This document shows, one piece after another, positions 26,289-36,408 of a DNA stretch of 64,000 nucleotides. The DNA comes from Nocardioides sp. Iso805N (lineage in GTDB: Bacteria > Actinomycetota > Actinomycetes > Propionibacteriales > Nocardioidaceae): positions 1 to 64,000 of the forward strand of contig NZ_KB822578.1 of NCBI RefSeq assembly GCF_000364605.1, read 5' to 3'. The notes under the pieces are model-generated. The model was not told the DNA's origin. It worked only from the letters and a program-made list of their open reading frames with translations, and searched no databases. The position numbers and the translations under genes were made by a program. Position 1 is the stretch's first letter, and each line of letters starts with the position of its first letter.

Positions 26289-27629
26289 ATGTCCTCCTTG
26301 CTCACCCCGTCCACCCGCCGACGTACCGATGCGGAGCTGCGCGCCGACCTGCGGCTGCGCCGTCCGCTGGCGCTGGTGGCGACCTTCGGAGGCATCGCGG
26401 CAGCCGTCTCCACCCTGCTGGTCTGCCTCGCCGTCGGCGTGGTGGGCTGGTTCCTCACCGACGCCGGCGCGCACGGGACTCCGTCGGGAGCGCTGCGTGT
26501 CGGCGCGCTCGGATGGCTGGCCGGGCACGGCTCGGGCGTGGTGGTGCAGGGCGTGCGGCTCACCGCCGTACCGCTGGGTCTGACCCTGCTCTTCGCCTGG
26601 ACGACGTGGCGCTTCGGCCTGCGGGTGGGTGACTCGGTCGCCGAGCACGGCCCCGACCACCACGGCCTCGGCGACGGCGAGCGGGACTGGACGGTGCCTG
26701 CCGCCACCGGCCTGTTCACGCTCGGGTACGTCGTGACAGCACTCGTGGTCGCCACCTTCGCCGGCTCCGCGGCCACCGCTCCGGCGGACAGCCACGTGGT
26801 GCTCTGGTCGCTGCTGCTGTGCGTGCTCGCCGGCGGCAGCGGGATCGCGGTCGGCTCCGGCCGGGCGGCCGTCCGGATGGCGCTGATGCCGCCGGTGGTC
26901 CGCTCGACGTTCGCGATGGTGCGGATGCTGCTGGTGGTCTGGCTGGGCGTCTCCGCGCTGGTCTTCGCGATCGCCTTCCTGCTCGACGGCGACACCGCGC
27001 TCAACGTCATGTCGCAGCTGCACCTCGGCGCCGGGCCGGGAGTGCTCTACGTCGGCCTGATGATCCTGGTGCTGCCCAACGCGACGCTGTTCTCCAGCTC
27101 CTACCTGCTCGGGCCCGGCTTCACCGTCGGCACGCACACGCTGGTCACCCCGACGGTGGTGAGCCTCGGGCCGGTGCCGATGTTCCCGCTGCTGGCCGCC
27201 CTGCCCGACAACGGCCCCACGCCGGCGTGGACTCCCTACCTGCTGGCGCTGGGGCCGATCGCCGCGATCGTCGCGGTGGTGCTGGTGCAGCGTCGGCAGC
27301 CGACGCTGCGCTGGGACCACGGTGCGGTGCGCGGTCTGGCCGCAGGCGTGCTGAGCGGCATCGTGATCGGGATCCTGGCCGGCCTGGCCGGGGGAGCGGT
27401 CGGACCGGGCCGGATGGCCGATGTCGGACCGCTCGCCTTCGACACCCTCGTGCACGGCGTCACCTCCTTCGGCATCGGCGGCCTGCTCGCCGGTACGGCG
27501 ATGACCTGGTGGCAGCGCCGTCGCGCCAAGGTCGGCGCCGACGGCCTCGCCGACGAAGCCGCCGGCGAAGGCGTCGCCATGGACTCCGCTGCGGTCACCG
27601 GACCGAGCGGGGACTCCGCCGAGGCGTGA
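26289..27629 (+). CDS. perM: DUF6350/PerM-family polytopic membrane protein
   Basis: 446 residues with about nine hydrophobic segments (LALVATFGGIAAAVSTLLVC; AVPLGLTLLFAW; YVVTALVVATFAGSAAT; MLLVVWLGVSALVFAIAFLL; YLLALGPIAAIVAVVLV; GVLSGIVIGILAGLAGGAVG). Placed directly before purN and purH as is perM (Rv0955) in M. tuberculosis, where PerM supports cell division and persistence (from memory). That synteny plus topology is the main evidence. I chose ATG 26289; an in-frame ATG at 26280 is also possible. The C-terminus is a short acidic tail. Confidence 0.8.
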   Translation: MSSLLTPSTRRRTDAELRADLRLRRPLALVATFGGIAAAVSTLLVCLAVGVVGWFLTDAGAHGTPSGALRVGALGWLAGHGSGVVVQGVRLTAVPLGLTLLFAWTTWRFGLRVGDSVAEHGPDHHGLGDGERDWTVPAATGLFTLGYVVTALVVATFAGSAATAPADSHVVLWSLLLCVLAGGSGIAVGSGRAAVRMALMPPVVRSTFAMVRMLLVVWLGVSALVFAIAFLLDGDTALNVMSQLHLGAGPGVLYVGLMILVLPNATLFSSSYLLGPGFTVGTHTLVTPTVVSLGPVPMFPLLAALPDNGPTPAWTPYLLALGPIAAIVAVVLVQRRQPTLRWDHGAVRGLAAGVLSGIVIGILAGLAGGAVGPGRMADVGPLAFDTLVHGVTSFGIGGLLAGTAMTWWQRRRAKVGADGLADEAAGEGVAMDSAAVTGPSGDSAEA

Positions 27630-27638
27630 GCCCGGCTC

Positions 27639-27644
27639 TAGACT
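27639..27644 (+). promoter_or_regulatory. Candidate -10 box for a leaderless purN message
   Basis: TAGACT is exactly 6 bp upstream of the purN GTG, so transcription would start at or next to the start codon. No ribosome-binding site is visible. Confidence 0.45.
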
Positions 27645-27650
27645 CCCGGC

Positions 27651-28259
27651 GTGACCGCACGCCTCGTCGTCCTCGTCTCCGGTTCCGGGACCAACCTCCA
27701 GGCTCTCCTCGACGCCTGCGCCGACCCGGCGTACGGCGCTCAGGTGGTGGCCGTCGGCGCCGACCGTGACGGCATCCTCGCTCTCGAGCGTGCCGAGCAG
27801 TCGGGCGTGCCGAGTTTCGTCACGCGGGTCAAGGACTTCACCGACCGCGAACGCTGGGACGAGGCACTGGCCGACAAGGTCGCTGCCTTCGAGCCCGACC
27901 TGGTCGTCTCGGCCGGCTTCATGAAGCTGCTCGGCCCGGCGTTCCTGGCCCGCTTCGGCGGACGCACGATCAACACCCACCCGGCGCTGTCGCCGTCGTT
28001 CCCCGGCATCAGCGGGCCCGCAGACGCCCTGGAGTACGGCGTCAAGGTCACCGGCTGCACCCTGTTCGTGGTCGACGAGGGCGTGGACACCGGTGCGATC
28101 GTCGCGCAGACGGCGGTGCCGGTGGAGCCGGACGACACCGTCGACGTACTCCACGAGCGGATCAAGGTCGCCGAGCGCGCGATGCTGGTCGACACCGTCG
28201 GCCGGATGTCCCGGGAAGGCTTCACCGTCGACGGGCGACGGGTTCGCTTCGGGGGTTGA
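27651..28259 (+). CDS. purN: Phosphoribosylglycinamide formyltransferase
   Basis: 202 residues from a GTG. Transfers formyl from 10-formyl-THF to GAR in purine synthesis. Motifs: LVVLVSGSGTNLQALLDAC (phosphate loop, 5-23), VVSAGFMKLLGPAFLARFGG, the catalytic Asn/His/Asp set in INTHPALSPSFPG (N-x-H) and VDEGVDTGAIVAQ (Asp). Full length. Its stop lies 114 bp before purH, and a ZTP riboswitch occupies that gap, so purN is outside the riboswitch's control. Confidence 0.97.
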   Translation: MTARLVVLVSGSGTNLQALLDACADPAYGAQVVAVGADRDGILALERAEQSGVPSFVTRVKDFTDRERWDEALADKVAAFEPDLVVSAGFMKLLGPAFLARFGGRTINTHPALSPSFPGISGPADALEYGVKVTGCTLFVVDEGVDTGAIVAQTAVPVEPDDTVDVLHERIKVAERAMLVDTVGRMSREGFTVDGRRVRFGG

Positions 28260-28277
28260 GCCCTCGCTAAGATGCAG

Positions 28278-28346
28278 GCACACGACTGGCGCGGGTGGGT
28301 CAACCACCAGGGAGTGTGCGAGCCGGCATCGTCCGCCTGGGTGCCG
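28278..28346 (+). ncRNA. ZTP (pfl) riboswitch upstream of purH
   Basis: Stem P1 GCACAC (28278-28283) pairs with GTGTGC (28314-28319). Inside it, GGTGGGTCAACCACCAGGG forms the conserved hairpin and G-run. The 3' domain is CGGCA (28324-28328) pairing with TGCCG (28341-28345) around TCGTCCGCCTGGG, the hallmark CCGCCTGGG of ZTP riboswitches. These sense ZTP/ZMP, which builds up when 10-formyl-THF is short, and switch on purH and folate genes. No separate terminator hairpin is evident before the AGGAG at 28363-28367, so translational control is possible. A TAAGAT -10-like box lies at 28268-28273. Confidence 0.88.
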
Positions 28347-28373
28347 TCCTTCATCGACTAACAGGAGTCAGTG

Positions 28374-29960
28374 ATGGCCGGACAGCAGGACAGAATCTCC
28401 ATCAAGCGGGCACTCGTGTCCGTCTTCGACAAGACCGGGCTGGACGACCTCGTCCGCGGTCTGCACGAGGCCGGCGTCGAGCTGGTCTCCACCGGGGGCT
28501 CGGCAGCCCTCATCACCTCCCTCGGCCTGCCCGTCACCAAGGTCGAGGACCTGACCGGCTTCCCGGAGTGCCTCGACGGCCGGGTCAAGACGCTGCACCC
28601 GCGCGTCCACGCCGGCATCCTGGCCGACCGTCGCCTGGACGACCACGTGCGGCAGCTCGCCGATCTCGGTGTTGAGCCGTTCGACCTGGTCGTGGTGAAC
28701 CTCTACCCGTTCGCGGCGACTGTCGCGGCCGGCGGCACGGTCGAGGAGATCATCGAGAAGATCGACATCGGCGGCCCCTCGATGGTCCGCGCTGCGGCCA
28801 AGAACCATCCCTCCGTCGCGATCGTCACCGACGGCGCCGACTACGCCCGGGCACTCGAGGCCGCCCAGGGCGAGGGCTTCACCTACGAGGAGCGCAAGGC
28901 CCTGGCCGCCAAGGCGTTCGTGCACACCGCCTCCTACGACGTGCACGTGGCCTCGTGGATGGGCTCGGTGCTGGTCGACTCCTCGGAGGGCAGCGGCTTC
29001 CCGGCCTGGATCGGCGCCACGTGGGACAAGCAGTCGGTCCTGCGGTACGGCGAGAACCCGCACCAGAAGGCCGCGCTCTACGTCAACGGCAGCGGTGCCA
29101 CCGGGCTGGCCCAGGCCGAGCAGCTGCACGGCAAGGAGATGTCCTACAACAACTACGTCGACACCGACGCCGCCCGTCGCGCCGCGAACGACTTCGCCGG
29201 GCCGGCGGTGGCGATCATCAAGCACGCCAACCCGTGCGGCATCGCTGTCGGTGCCGACATCGCCGAAGCGCACCGCAAGGCGAACGCCTGCGACCCGGTC
29301 AGCGCCTTCGGCGGCGTGATCGCCTCGAACCGGCCGGTCTCGGTCGCGATGGCGCAGCAGGTGGCCGAGGTCTTCACCGAGGTGATCGTGGCTCCGGCGT
29401 ACGAGGACGGTGCGGTGGAGATCCTCCAGGGCAAGAAGAACATCCGGATCCTCGTCGCACCGGTCGACGCTGGCGCCGCGGCGGAGACCCGCTCGATCTC
29501 CGGCGGCCTGCTGGTCCAGGAGGTCGACCACGTCGACGCCGACGGCGACGATGTCTCCAGCTGGACCCTCGCGACAGGTGAGCCGGCCGACGAGCAGACC
29601 CTCGCCGACCTGGCCTTCGCCTGGAAGGCCTGTCGGGCGGCCAAGTCCAACGCCATCCTGCTCGCCAGGGACGGTGGCAGCGTCGGCATCGGCATGGGCC
29701 AGGTCAACCGGGTCGACTCCTGCAAGCTCGCGGTCGAGCGCGCGAACTCGCTCGCCGGCGACGACGCCCGCGCCGAGGGCGCTGTCGCGGCCTCCGACGC
29801 GTTCTTCCCCTTCGAGGACGGCCCGCAGATCCTGATCGACGCCAAGGTGCGGGCGATCGTCCAGCCGGGCGGCTCGGTGCGCGACGAGCTCACCATCGAG
29901 GCGTGCAAGAAGGCCGGCGTGACCATGTATTTTACCGGCACCCGCCACTTCTTCCACTGA
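28374..29960 (+). CDS. purH: Bifunctional AICAR transformylase / IMP cyclohydrolase
   Basis: 528 residues; catalyses the last two steps to IMP. N-terminal cyclohydrolase (MGS-like) domain: [39 protein letters not shown], and VVNLYPF. C-terminal transformylase: [17 protein letters not shown], the catalytic Lys-His in [26 protein letters not shown], and [19 protein letters not shown]. The ATG at 28374 is 6 nt after AGGAG; a GTG codon 3 bp earlier is less well placed. Controlled by the ZTP riboswitch just upstream, which fits because ZMP (AICAR) is this enzyme's substrate. Confidence 0.98.
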   Translation: MAGQQDRISIKRALVSVFDKTGLDDLVRGLHEAGVELVSTGGSAALITSLGLPVTKVEDLTGFPECLDGRVKTLHPRVHAGILADRRLDDHVRQLADLGVEPFDLVVVNLYPFAATVAAGGTVEEIIEKIDIGGPSMVRAAAKNHPSVAIVTDGADYARALEAAQGEGFTYEERKALAAKAFVHTASYDVHVASWMGSVLVDSSEGSGFPAWIGATWDKQSVLRYGENPHQKAALYVNGSGATGLAQAEQLHGKEMSYNNYVDTDAARRAANDFAGPAVAIIKHANPCGIAVGADIAEAHRKANACDPVSAFGGVIASNRPVSVAMAQQVAEVFTEVIVAPAYEDGAVEILQGKKNIRILVAPVDAGAAAETRSISGGLLVQEVDHVDADGDDVSSWTLATGEPADEQTLADLAFAWKACRAAKSNAILLARDGGSVGIGMGQVNRVDSCKLAVERANSLAGDDARAEGAVAASDAFFPFEDGPQILIDAKVRAIVQPGGSVRDELTIEACKKAGVTMYFTGTRHFFH

Positions 29961-30072
29961 CGAGAGCCGTCGGGCGGGCGCCTCGCTGCGTTCTCCTCGG
30001 TCGCGGGTCGCTCCGCTCCCCAGACCCGCTCCCTCGTCGGCCTTGCGATGCATCCCGCCCGGCGACTCTCGT
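29960..30072. repeat. Long-arm hairpin element between purH and folD
   Basis: Arms 29960-29978 and 30054-30072 (ACGAGAGYCGYCGGGCGGG) pair over 19 bp with two mismatches. The 75-nt core contains its own hairpin GCGGGTC...GACCCGC at about 30003-30028 and CCTCGCTGCG. The architecture matches the elements at 16990, 23858 and 24178, though the core is not clearly the same sequence. The left arm begins at the last base of the purH stop codon. Confidence 0.65.
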
Positions 30073-30091
30073 ACGATCCCTAGGAGATGAC

Positions 30092-30943
30092 ATGACTGCA
30101 CAGAAGCTCGACGGCACCGCCACCGCCAAGGCGATCAAGCAGGAGCTGGTTGAGCGGGTGGCCGCTCTGCACGCCCGCGGGATCAGGCCCGGGCTCGGCA
30201 CCATCCTGGTCGGCAACGACCCCGGCTCGACGTGGTACGTCAACGGCAAGCACAAGGATTGCGCCGAGGTCGGCATCGAGTCGATCCGGATCGACCTGCC
30301 CGAGACGGCCAGCCAGGACGAGATCGAGGCGGCGGTCCAGACCCTCAACGACGATCCGGCCTGCACCGGCTACATCGTCCAGCTGCCGCTGCCCAAGGGC
30401 ATCGACGAGAACCGCGTCCTCGGTCTGATCGACCCGGCCAAGGATGCCGACGGCCTGCACCCGACCAACCTCGGCTGGCTGGTGCTCGGCCACGAGGCGC
30501 CGCTCCCGTGCACGCCCTTCGGCATCGTCGAGCTGCTGCGCCGCCACGGCGTCGAGCTGAACGGGGCCGAGGTCGTGGTGGTCGGCCGCGGCGTCACCGT
30601 CGGTCGCCCGCTCGGCCTTCTGCTGACGCGGCGCAGCGAGAACGCCACGGTCACGTTGTGCCACACCGGCACCCGCGACCTGGCGTTCCACACGCGCAAG
30701 GCGGACATCGTGGTGGCTGCCGCCGGCGTGCCGGGGATCATCACAGGTGAGATGGTCAAGCCGGGTGCCGCGCTGCTCGATGTCGGGGTCTCCCGCGTAG
30801 ACGGCAAGATCGCCGGCGACCTGGCCGCGGACGTCTGGGACGTCGCCGGCTGGGTCTCGCCCAACCCCGGCGGTGTCGGCCCGATGACGCGTGCGATGCT
30901 GCTCTCGAACGTGGTGCTCAACGCGGAGAAGGCGAACGCGTAA
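30092..30943 (+). CDS. folD: Methylenetetrahydrofolate dehydrogenase / methenyl-THF cyclohydrolase
   Basis: 283 residues. It makes the 10-formyl-THF used by PurN and PurH. Family signatures: [21 protein letters not shown] with catalytic Lys in [43 protein letters not shown], the NADP-binding [30 protein letters not shown], and [19 protein letters not shown] 30092 has TAGGAGATGAC upstream. It follows purH after the hairpin element; being a ZTP-regulon gene in other bacteria, it may share the purH riboswitch if readthrough occurs. Confidence 0.98.
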   Translation: MTAQKLDGTATAKAIKQELVERVAALHARGIRPGLGTILVGNDPGSTWYVNGKHKDCAEVGIESIRIDLPETASQDEIEAAVQTLNDDPACTGYIVQLPLPKGIDENRVLGLIDPAKDADGLHPTNLGWLVLGHEAPLPCTPFGIVELLRRHGVELNGAEVVVVGRGVTVGRPLGLLLTRRSENATVTLCHTGTRDLAFHTRKADIVVAAAGVPGIITGEMVKPGAALLDVGVSRVDGKIAGDLAADVWDVAGWVSPNPGGVGPMTRAMLLSNVVLNAEKANA

Positions 30944-30953
30944 CTTGGCTTCT

Positions 30954-31361
30954 GTGACTCCTCTCTCCGACGGCTCGGCGCACGAGCCCCGGCCGGCGGT
31001 GCGCGAAGGTGCGCCGTCCGGGACCGGGGACGGCGCCGCGGCTGGGGCGGCCGTGCCGCCGCAGCTCGCGCTCGTCGAGGAGGACTCGCGACGTTATCCC
31101 TCCACCATCGGAGGGCTGTTCTACCTCGGCATCCTCAGCCTCACCGTGCTCGCCCTCGTCGTCGTCGGCCTCGGCCACTGGCGCGGTGGTGTGCACATCC
31201 TGGCCGCGGCGATGGTCGCGGCATCGGCGCTGCGGGCGGTGCTGCCCCGTCGCGACACCGGGATGCTGGCGGTGCGCAGCCGCTGGTTCGACGTCTCGCT
31301 GCTCGGCGCGGTCGGGATCGCGCTGTGGGTGCTGGCCAGCACCATCCCCGCCCAGGGCTAG
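30954..31361 (+). CDS. DUF3017-like small membrane protein
   Basis: 135 residues from GTG 30954, 10 bp after folD (a TTG at 30945 is an alternative). Disordered Ala/Gly/Pro-rich N-terminus of about 50 residues, then three hydrophobic segments: GGLFYLGILSLTVLALVVVG, GGVHILAAAMVAASALRAVL, and FDVSLLGAVGIALWVLAST. The DUF3017 family is commonly found right after folD in actinobacteria; function unknown. Confidence 0.75.
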   Translation: MTPLSDGSAHEPRPAVREGAPSGTGDGAAAGAAVPPQLALVEEDSRRYPSTIGGLFYLGILSLTVLALVVVGLGHWRGGVHILAAAMVAASALRAVLPRRDTGMLAVRSRWFDVSLLGAVGIALWVLASTIPAQG

Positions 31362-31363
31362 GC

Positions 31364-32050
31364 GTGCGGCTCAGGCGCCCCGCAGCGGGCCGGGGGAGGA
31401 CCGCTCTGTCCGCGTGCCTGGCCGCCGGCGTGCTGGCGGTCGCGCTCGCCGGCTGCGGCACCGGCGCCAAGCCCTATCCGCCGACCGGCGTCGACGAGCT
31501 GGTCATCCCGACCCCGTCGCCGCGGGCGCAGGACTTCGTCGACCGGATCGACAACGCCTGGCTGCCACTCCGACCCGGCCGCACCTGGGTGTACGACGTG
31601 ACGCGCACCGGACACCCGAACGCCGTACGGACGGTGAGCGTTCTGCGTGCTCCGGTGATGGTCGACGGAGTCAGCACGACCGCGGTGCGGACCGTCGTGA
31701 CCCGACCGGGCGAGTCGGCCGCGAGCCGGACGGACTTCTACGCCCAGGACACGCGCGGCAACGTGTGGTGGTTCGGCCAGGACGGCCTGTGGCGGGCGGG
31801 CCAGGGGGGTGCCGAAGCGGGCCTGGTCATCACCGCGACGCCGCGGCTGGGCGACGGCTACCGCGCCGGGTATCGCAAGGGTGTGGTCGAGGACGTCGTC
31901 ACGGTCGTCCAGGCCAAGCCGGTGGTGGCGTTGGAGTGGACCTCGGCGCTGAGCCCCAACGCCTCGGTCTGGGACACCTACCGCAGGGGCGTCGGGCTGA
32001 TCGACCGCCTGGACAACGGCACGGGGGAGCACGACACGCTGCGGCAGTAG
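31364..32050 (+). CDS. Predicted lipoprotein, unknown function
   Basis: 228 residues from GTG 31364, 2 bp after the previous stop. The signal peptide ends in a lipobox, AGVLAVALAGCGTG (LAGC), so the mature protein should be lipid-anchored outside the membrane. The mature part has DRIDNAWLPLRPGRTWVYDV, VRTVVTRPGESAASRTDFYA, then NVWWFGQDGLW and YRAGYRKGVVEDV. This resembles secreted proteins of unknown function that share the 'NPWFPL.PG..W.Y' opening. No catalytic residues recognised. Confidence 0.8.
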   Translation: MRLRRPAAGRGRTALSACLAAGVLAVALAGCGTGAKPYPPTGVDELVIPTPSPRAQDFVDRIDNAWLPLRPGRTWVYDVTRTGHPNAVRTVSVLRAPVMVDGVSTTAVRTVVTRPGESAASRTDFYAQDTRGNVWWFGQDGLWRAGQGGAEAGLVITATPRLGDGYRAGYRKGVVEDVVTVVQAKPVVALEWTSALSPNASVWDTYRRGVGLIDRLDNGTGEHDTLRQ

Positions 32051-32073
32051 CCCTGGTCGACCTGCAAGCGAAG

Positions 32074-32113
32074 CGAGCCTCGAGGCCACCGGTTCAGGTG
32101 GGCTCGAGGCTCG
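32074..32113. terminator. Bidirectional hairpin between lipoprotein and aquaporin genes
   Basis: CGAGCCTCGAGGCCACC (32074-32090) and GGTGGGCTCGAGGCTCG (32097-32113) pair over 17 bp with one mismatch and a 6-nt loop. It sits in the 78-bp convergent gap, so it can serve both genes. Confidence 0.75.
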
Positions 32114-32128
32114 CTCGGTGCGACTGCG

Positions 32129-33232
32129 TCAGGCCTGCGGCGGGTCGTTCTTGATCACCGTCTTGCCCTCGGGCTCGTCCGCCGGAGCGGCTGGCGGCTC
32201 GATCGGACGCCACTGCTGGGCGGCGTAGTCCCAGCGCCAGCCGTCCTGCTCGATCACCGGAAGGTCGCCGGGTGCCTGCGGCTGGCCGGTCGCCTGGCCG
32301 GTCGCCTGCCCAGCCACCTGGCCGGTCGTCTGCCCGGTCGTCTGGCCGGGCCCGGGCTGGCCCCAGCCCTGCTGGCCCCAACCCGCCGACTCGGGCGCCG
32401 TACCGGCAGCCGTCTTGGGCGGCAGGATCAGGCCCGAGCCGGGGACCGGGTCGCTGGCCCGGCCGAAGACGATCGGGTAGGTGATGCCGGCGATGGCGCC
32501 ACCGATGAGCGGCGCGAGGATGAACAGCCACAGCTGGCCGATCGCGTGTGTGCCGGCGAAGAGCGCCGGGCCGATCGAGCGTGCCGGGTTGACCGAGGTG
32601 CCGGTCGCCGGGATGGCGACGAAGTGGATCGCGGTGAGCGTCAGGCCGATCGCCAACGGCGCTGCCGCGGAGTAGGGGTTGCGCTCATCGGTGGTGCTGA
32701 GAATGACGTAGACGAACACCGCGGTCAGCACCATCTCGAGCACGAACGCTGCCCACCAGGCGTAGCCACCGGTGCCGCCGAAGCTGTTCTGCCCGATGCC
32801 GATGACGGAGTGGGACGCGTAGCCGTCGTACCCGTGGGCGAAGATCCACAGCACCAGCGCGCCCACGATCGCGCCCACGATCTGGGCCACGGCGTAGAAG
32901 CCGGCGGTGATCCAGGCGATCCGCCCGCTGATCGCGGCGCCGAGCGAGACCGCGGGGTTGAAGTGTCCGCCGGAGACCCGCCCGAAGGCGTAGACCGAGA
33001 CCACGATCGCGAGCCCGAAGGTGAACCCGACGGTGGTGATGAAGGCGACGCCTGTCGGCTCCCGCTGCTGGAGGGCGAAGATCTTGGCGAAGACCACCGC
33101 GCCGCAGCCGAACAGGACAAGGATGAAGGTGCCGAGGGTCTCGGCGGCGAGCTTCTGCGTCAGCGTCGGCTCGGTGGTGGTGTCACTCACGATCTCTGCT
33201 GCGGTGGTGTTGGCGCCGCTGTCAGCGGTCAT
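32129..33232 (-). CDS. Aquaporin (MIP family) with repetitive C-terminal tail
   Basis: 367 residues; ATG 33232 has GAGGGGG about 7 nt upstream. Six membrane helices with the two half-helix NPA motifs in GGHFNPAVSLGAAISG and GTSVNPARSIGPALFAG, and an AqpZ-like start LAAETLGTFILVLFGCGAVVF. This is a water or small-solute channel in the cytoplasmic membrane. The last 110 residues are cytoplasmic, with a Gly-Gln tetrapeptide repeat (GQTTGQTTGQVAGQATGQ) followed by WRWDYAAQQWRPIEPP. Such an extended tail is unusual for aquaporins. Confidence 0.92.
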   Translation of the reverse strand: MTADSGANTTAAEIVSDTTTEPTLTQKLAAETLGTFILVLFGCGAVVFAKIFALQQREPTGVAFITTVGFTFGLAIVVSVYAFGRVSGGHFNPAVSLGAAISGRIAWITAGFYAVAQIVGAIVGALVLWIFAHGYDGYASHSVIGIGQNSFGGTGGYAWWAAFVLEMVLTAVFVYVILSTTDERNPYSAAAPLAIGLTLTAIHFVAIPATGTSVNPARSIGPALFAGTHAIGQLWLFILAPLIGGAIAGITYPIVFGRASDPVPGSGLILPPKTAAGTAPESAGWGQQGWGQPGPGQTTGQTTGQVAGQATGQATGQPQAPGDLPVIEQDGWRWDYAAQQWRPIEPPAAPADEPEGKTVIKNDPPQA

Positions 33233-33306
33233 GTCCGAGCCCCCTCGTCGATACAGATGGATCCGATGTCTTGGCTCAGCCCTTAGCCGAGCATTTGGCA
33301 CTCTAG

Positions 33307-35604
<2,298 letters not shown>

Positions 35605-35620
35605 GTCTGAAGCTCCACCC

Positions 35621-35653
35621 CGATGCCCCGGTCGCCAAGCGGCCGGGGCATCG
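35621..35653. terminator. Hairpin between icd and the TetR gene
   Basis: CGATGCCCCGG (35621-35631) and CCGGGGCATCG (35643-35653) pair perfectly over 11 bp in the convergent gap, able to serve both directions. Confidence 0.75.
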
Positions 35654-35665
35654 GCCATTCTCGCC

Positions 35666-36289
35666 TCAGCCGTAGACGCCGAGGAAGCAGTGCGCGGCGG
35701 CCTCGACGATCTCGTCGGCCGTCGCCTCCAGCACGCCGTCGAGCCAGGCCGTGATCAGCTCGGCCATGCCGCCGATGAAGAGCAGGCCGGAGAACTCGTC
35801 CGCACGCTCGCCGCGGGCGGGTAGCAGTCCCAGGTGGGTGCGGGCCTCCTCGGCGGAGCGGTGTGCGAGATGCCGCAGGAGATCCGTACGCCGCTGGCGC
35901 AGGGCGGGGATGCTCGCGGCCTCGATGATCGCGACACGCCCCTTGCGGGGATCGTCGACCAGCAGCTGCACGAATGCACGGACGGTGGCGTAGACCCGGG
36001 CCGCCGGATGCTCGCCGGCCGCATCGGCGGCGTCCGCGGCGGCCAGCGTGATCTGCTCGATCTCCTCCGCGACACCGTCGAGCACCGCGGTCAGGGCGTC
36101 GTCCAGACCGGTGAAGCTCTCGTAGAAGTAGCGCTCGGTGAGCCCGGCCTCGGCGCAGACGGCCGTCATCGTGGTCCGGGTCTCGGGGTCGGCCCACACC
36201 GCCAGGGTCGCGTCCAGGAGCCGCTGGCGTCGCTCCGCGACGCGCTCCTCGGTGCTCATCCCGCGGTAGACGCCCGACTGCACTGCCAT
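35666..36289 (-). CDS. TetR-family transcriptional regulator
   Basis: 207 residues. N-terminal TetR HTH at about 12-60: RRQRLLDATLAVWADPETRT, TMTAVCAEAGLTERYFYESF. The C-terminal all-helical ligand domain ends with GLLFIGGMAELITAWLDGVL. Divergent from the P450 gene by about 120 bp, which makes it the likely repressor of the P450 / aldehyde dehydrogenase / acyl-CoA ligase set. M. tuberculosis has a TetR gene beside the related CYP136 (from memory). Confidence 0.9.
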   Translation of the reverse strand: MAVQSGVYRGMSTEERVAERRQRLLDATLAVWADPETRTTMTAVCAEAGLTERYFYESFTGLDDALTAVLDGVAEEIEQITLAAADAADAAGEHPAARVYATVRAFVQLLVDDPRKGRVAIIEAASIPALRQRRTDLLRHLAHRSAEEARTHLGLLPARGERADEFSGLLFIGGMAELITAWLDGVLEATADEIVEAAAHCFLGVYG

Positions 36290-36326
36290 GGTCCCAGCCT
36301 GTCAGCCGATCCGGGCCGGGACAAGG

Positions 36327-36355
36327 TTGACAGGGCGTCCTTCCTGAATCAGGCT
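36327..36355 (+). promoter_or_regulatory. Candidate promoter for the P450 operon
   Basis: A consensus -35 TTGACA (36327-36332) and CAGGCT (36350-36355) as a weak -10 are spaced 17 bp. CCTGTCA near 36293 and TGACAGG at 36328-36334 form an inverted pair across the gap that could be the TetR operator. Confidence 0.4.
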
Positions 36356-36408
36356 GAGCATGACGCAGGTCACATCCAGTCCCAGGCGCAGCCAGCGAGG
36401 TGCAGGCG

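Noticed and set aside
24345..28307. 1320-codon open frame on the minus strand
   Set aside because: Only the part from 26183 downwards encodes the sigma-fusion protein; the rest is antisense to perM and purN and looks like shadow sequence.
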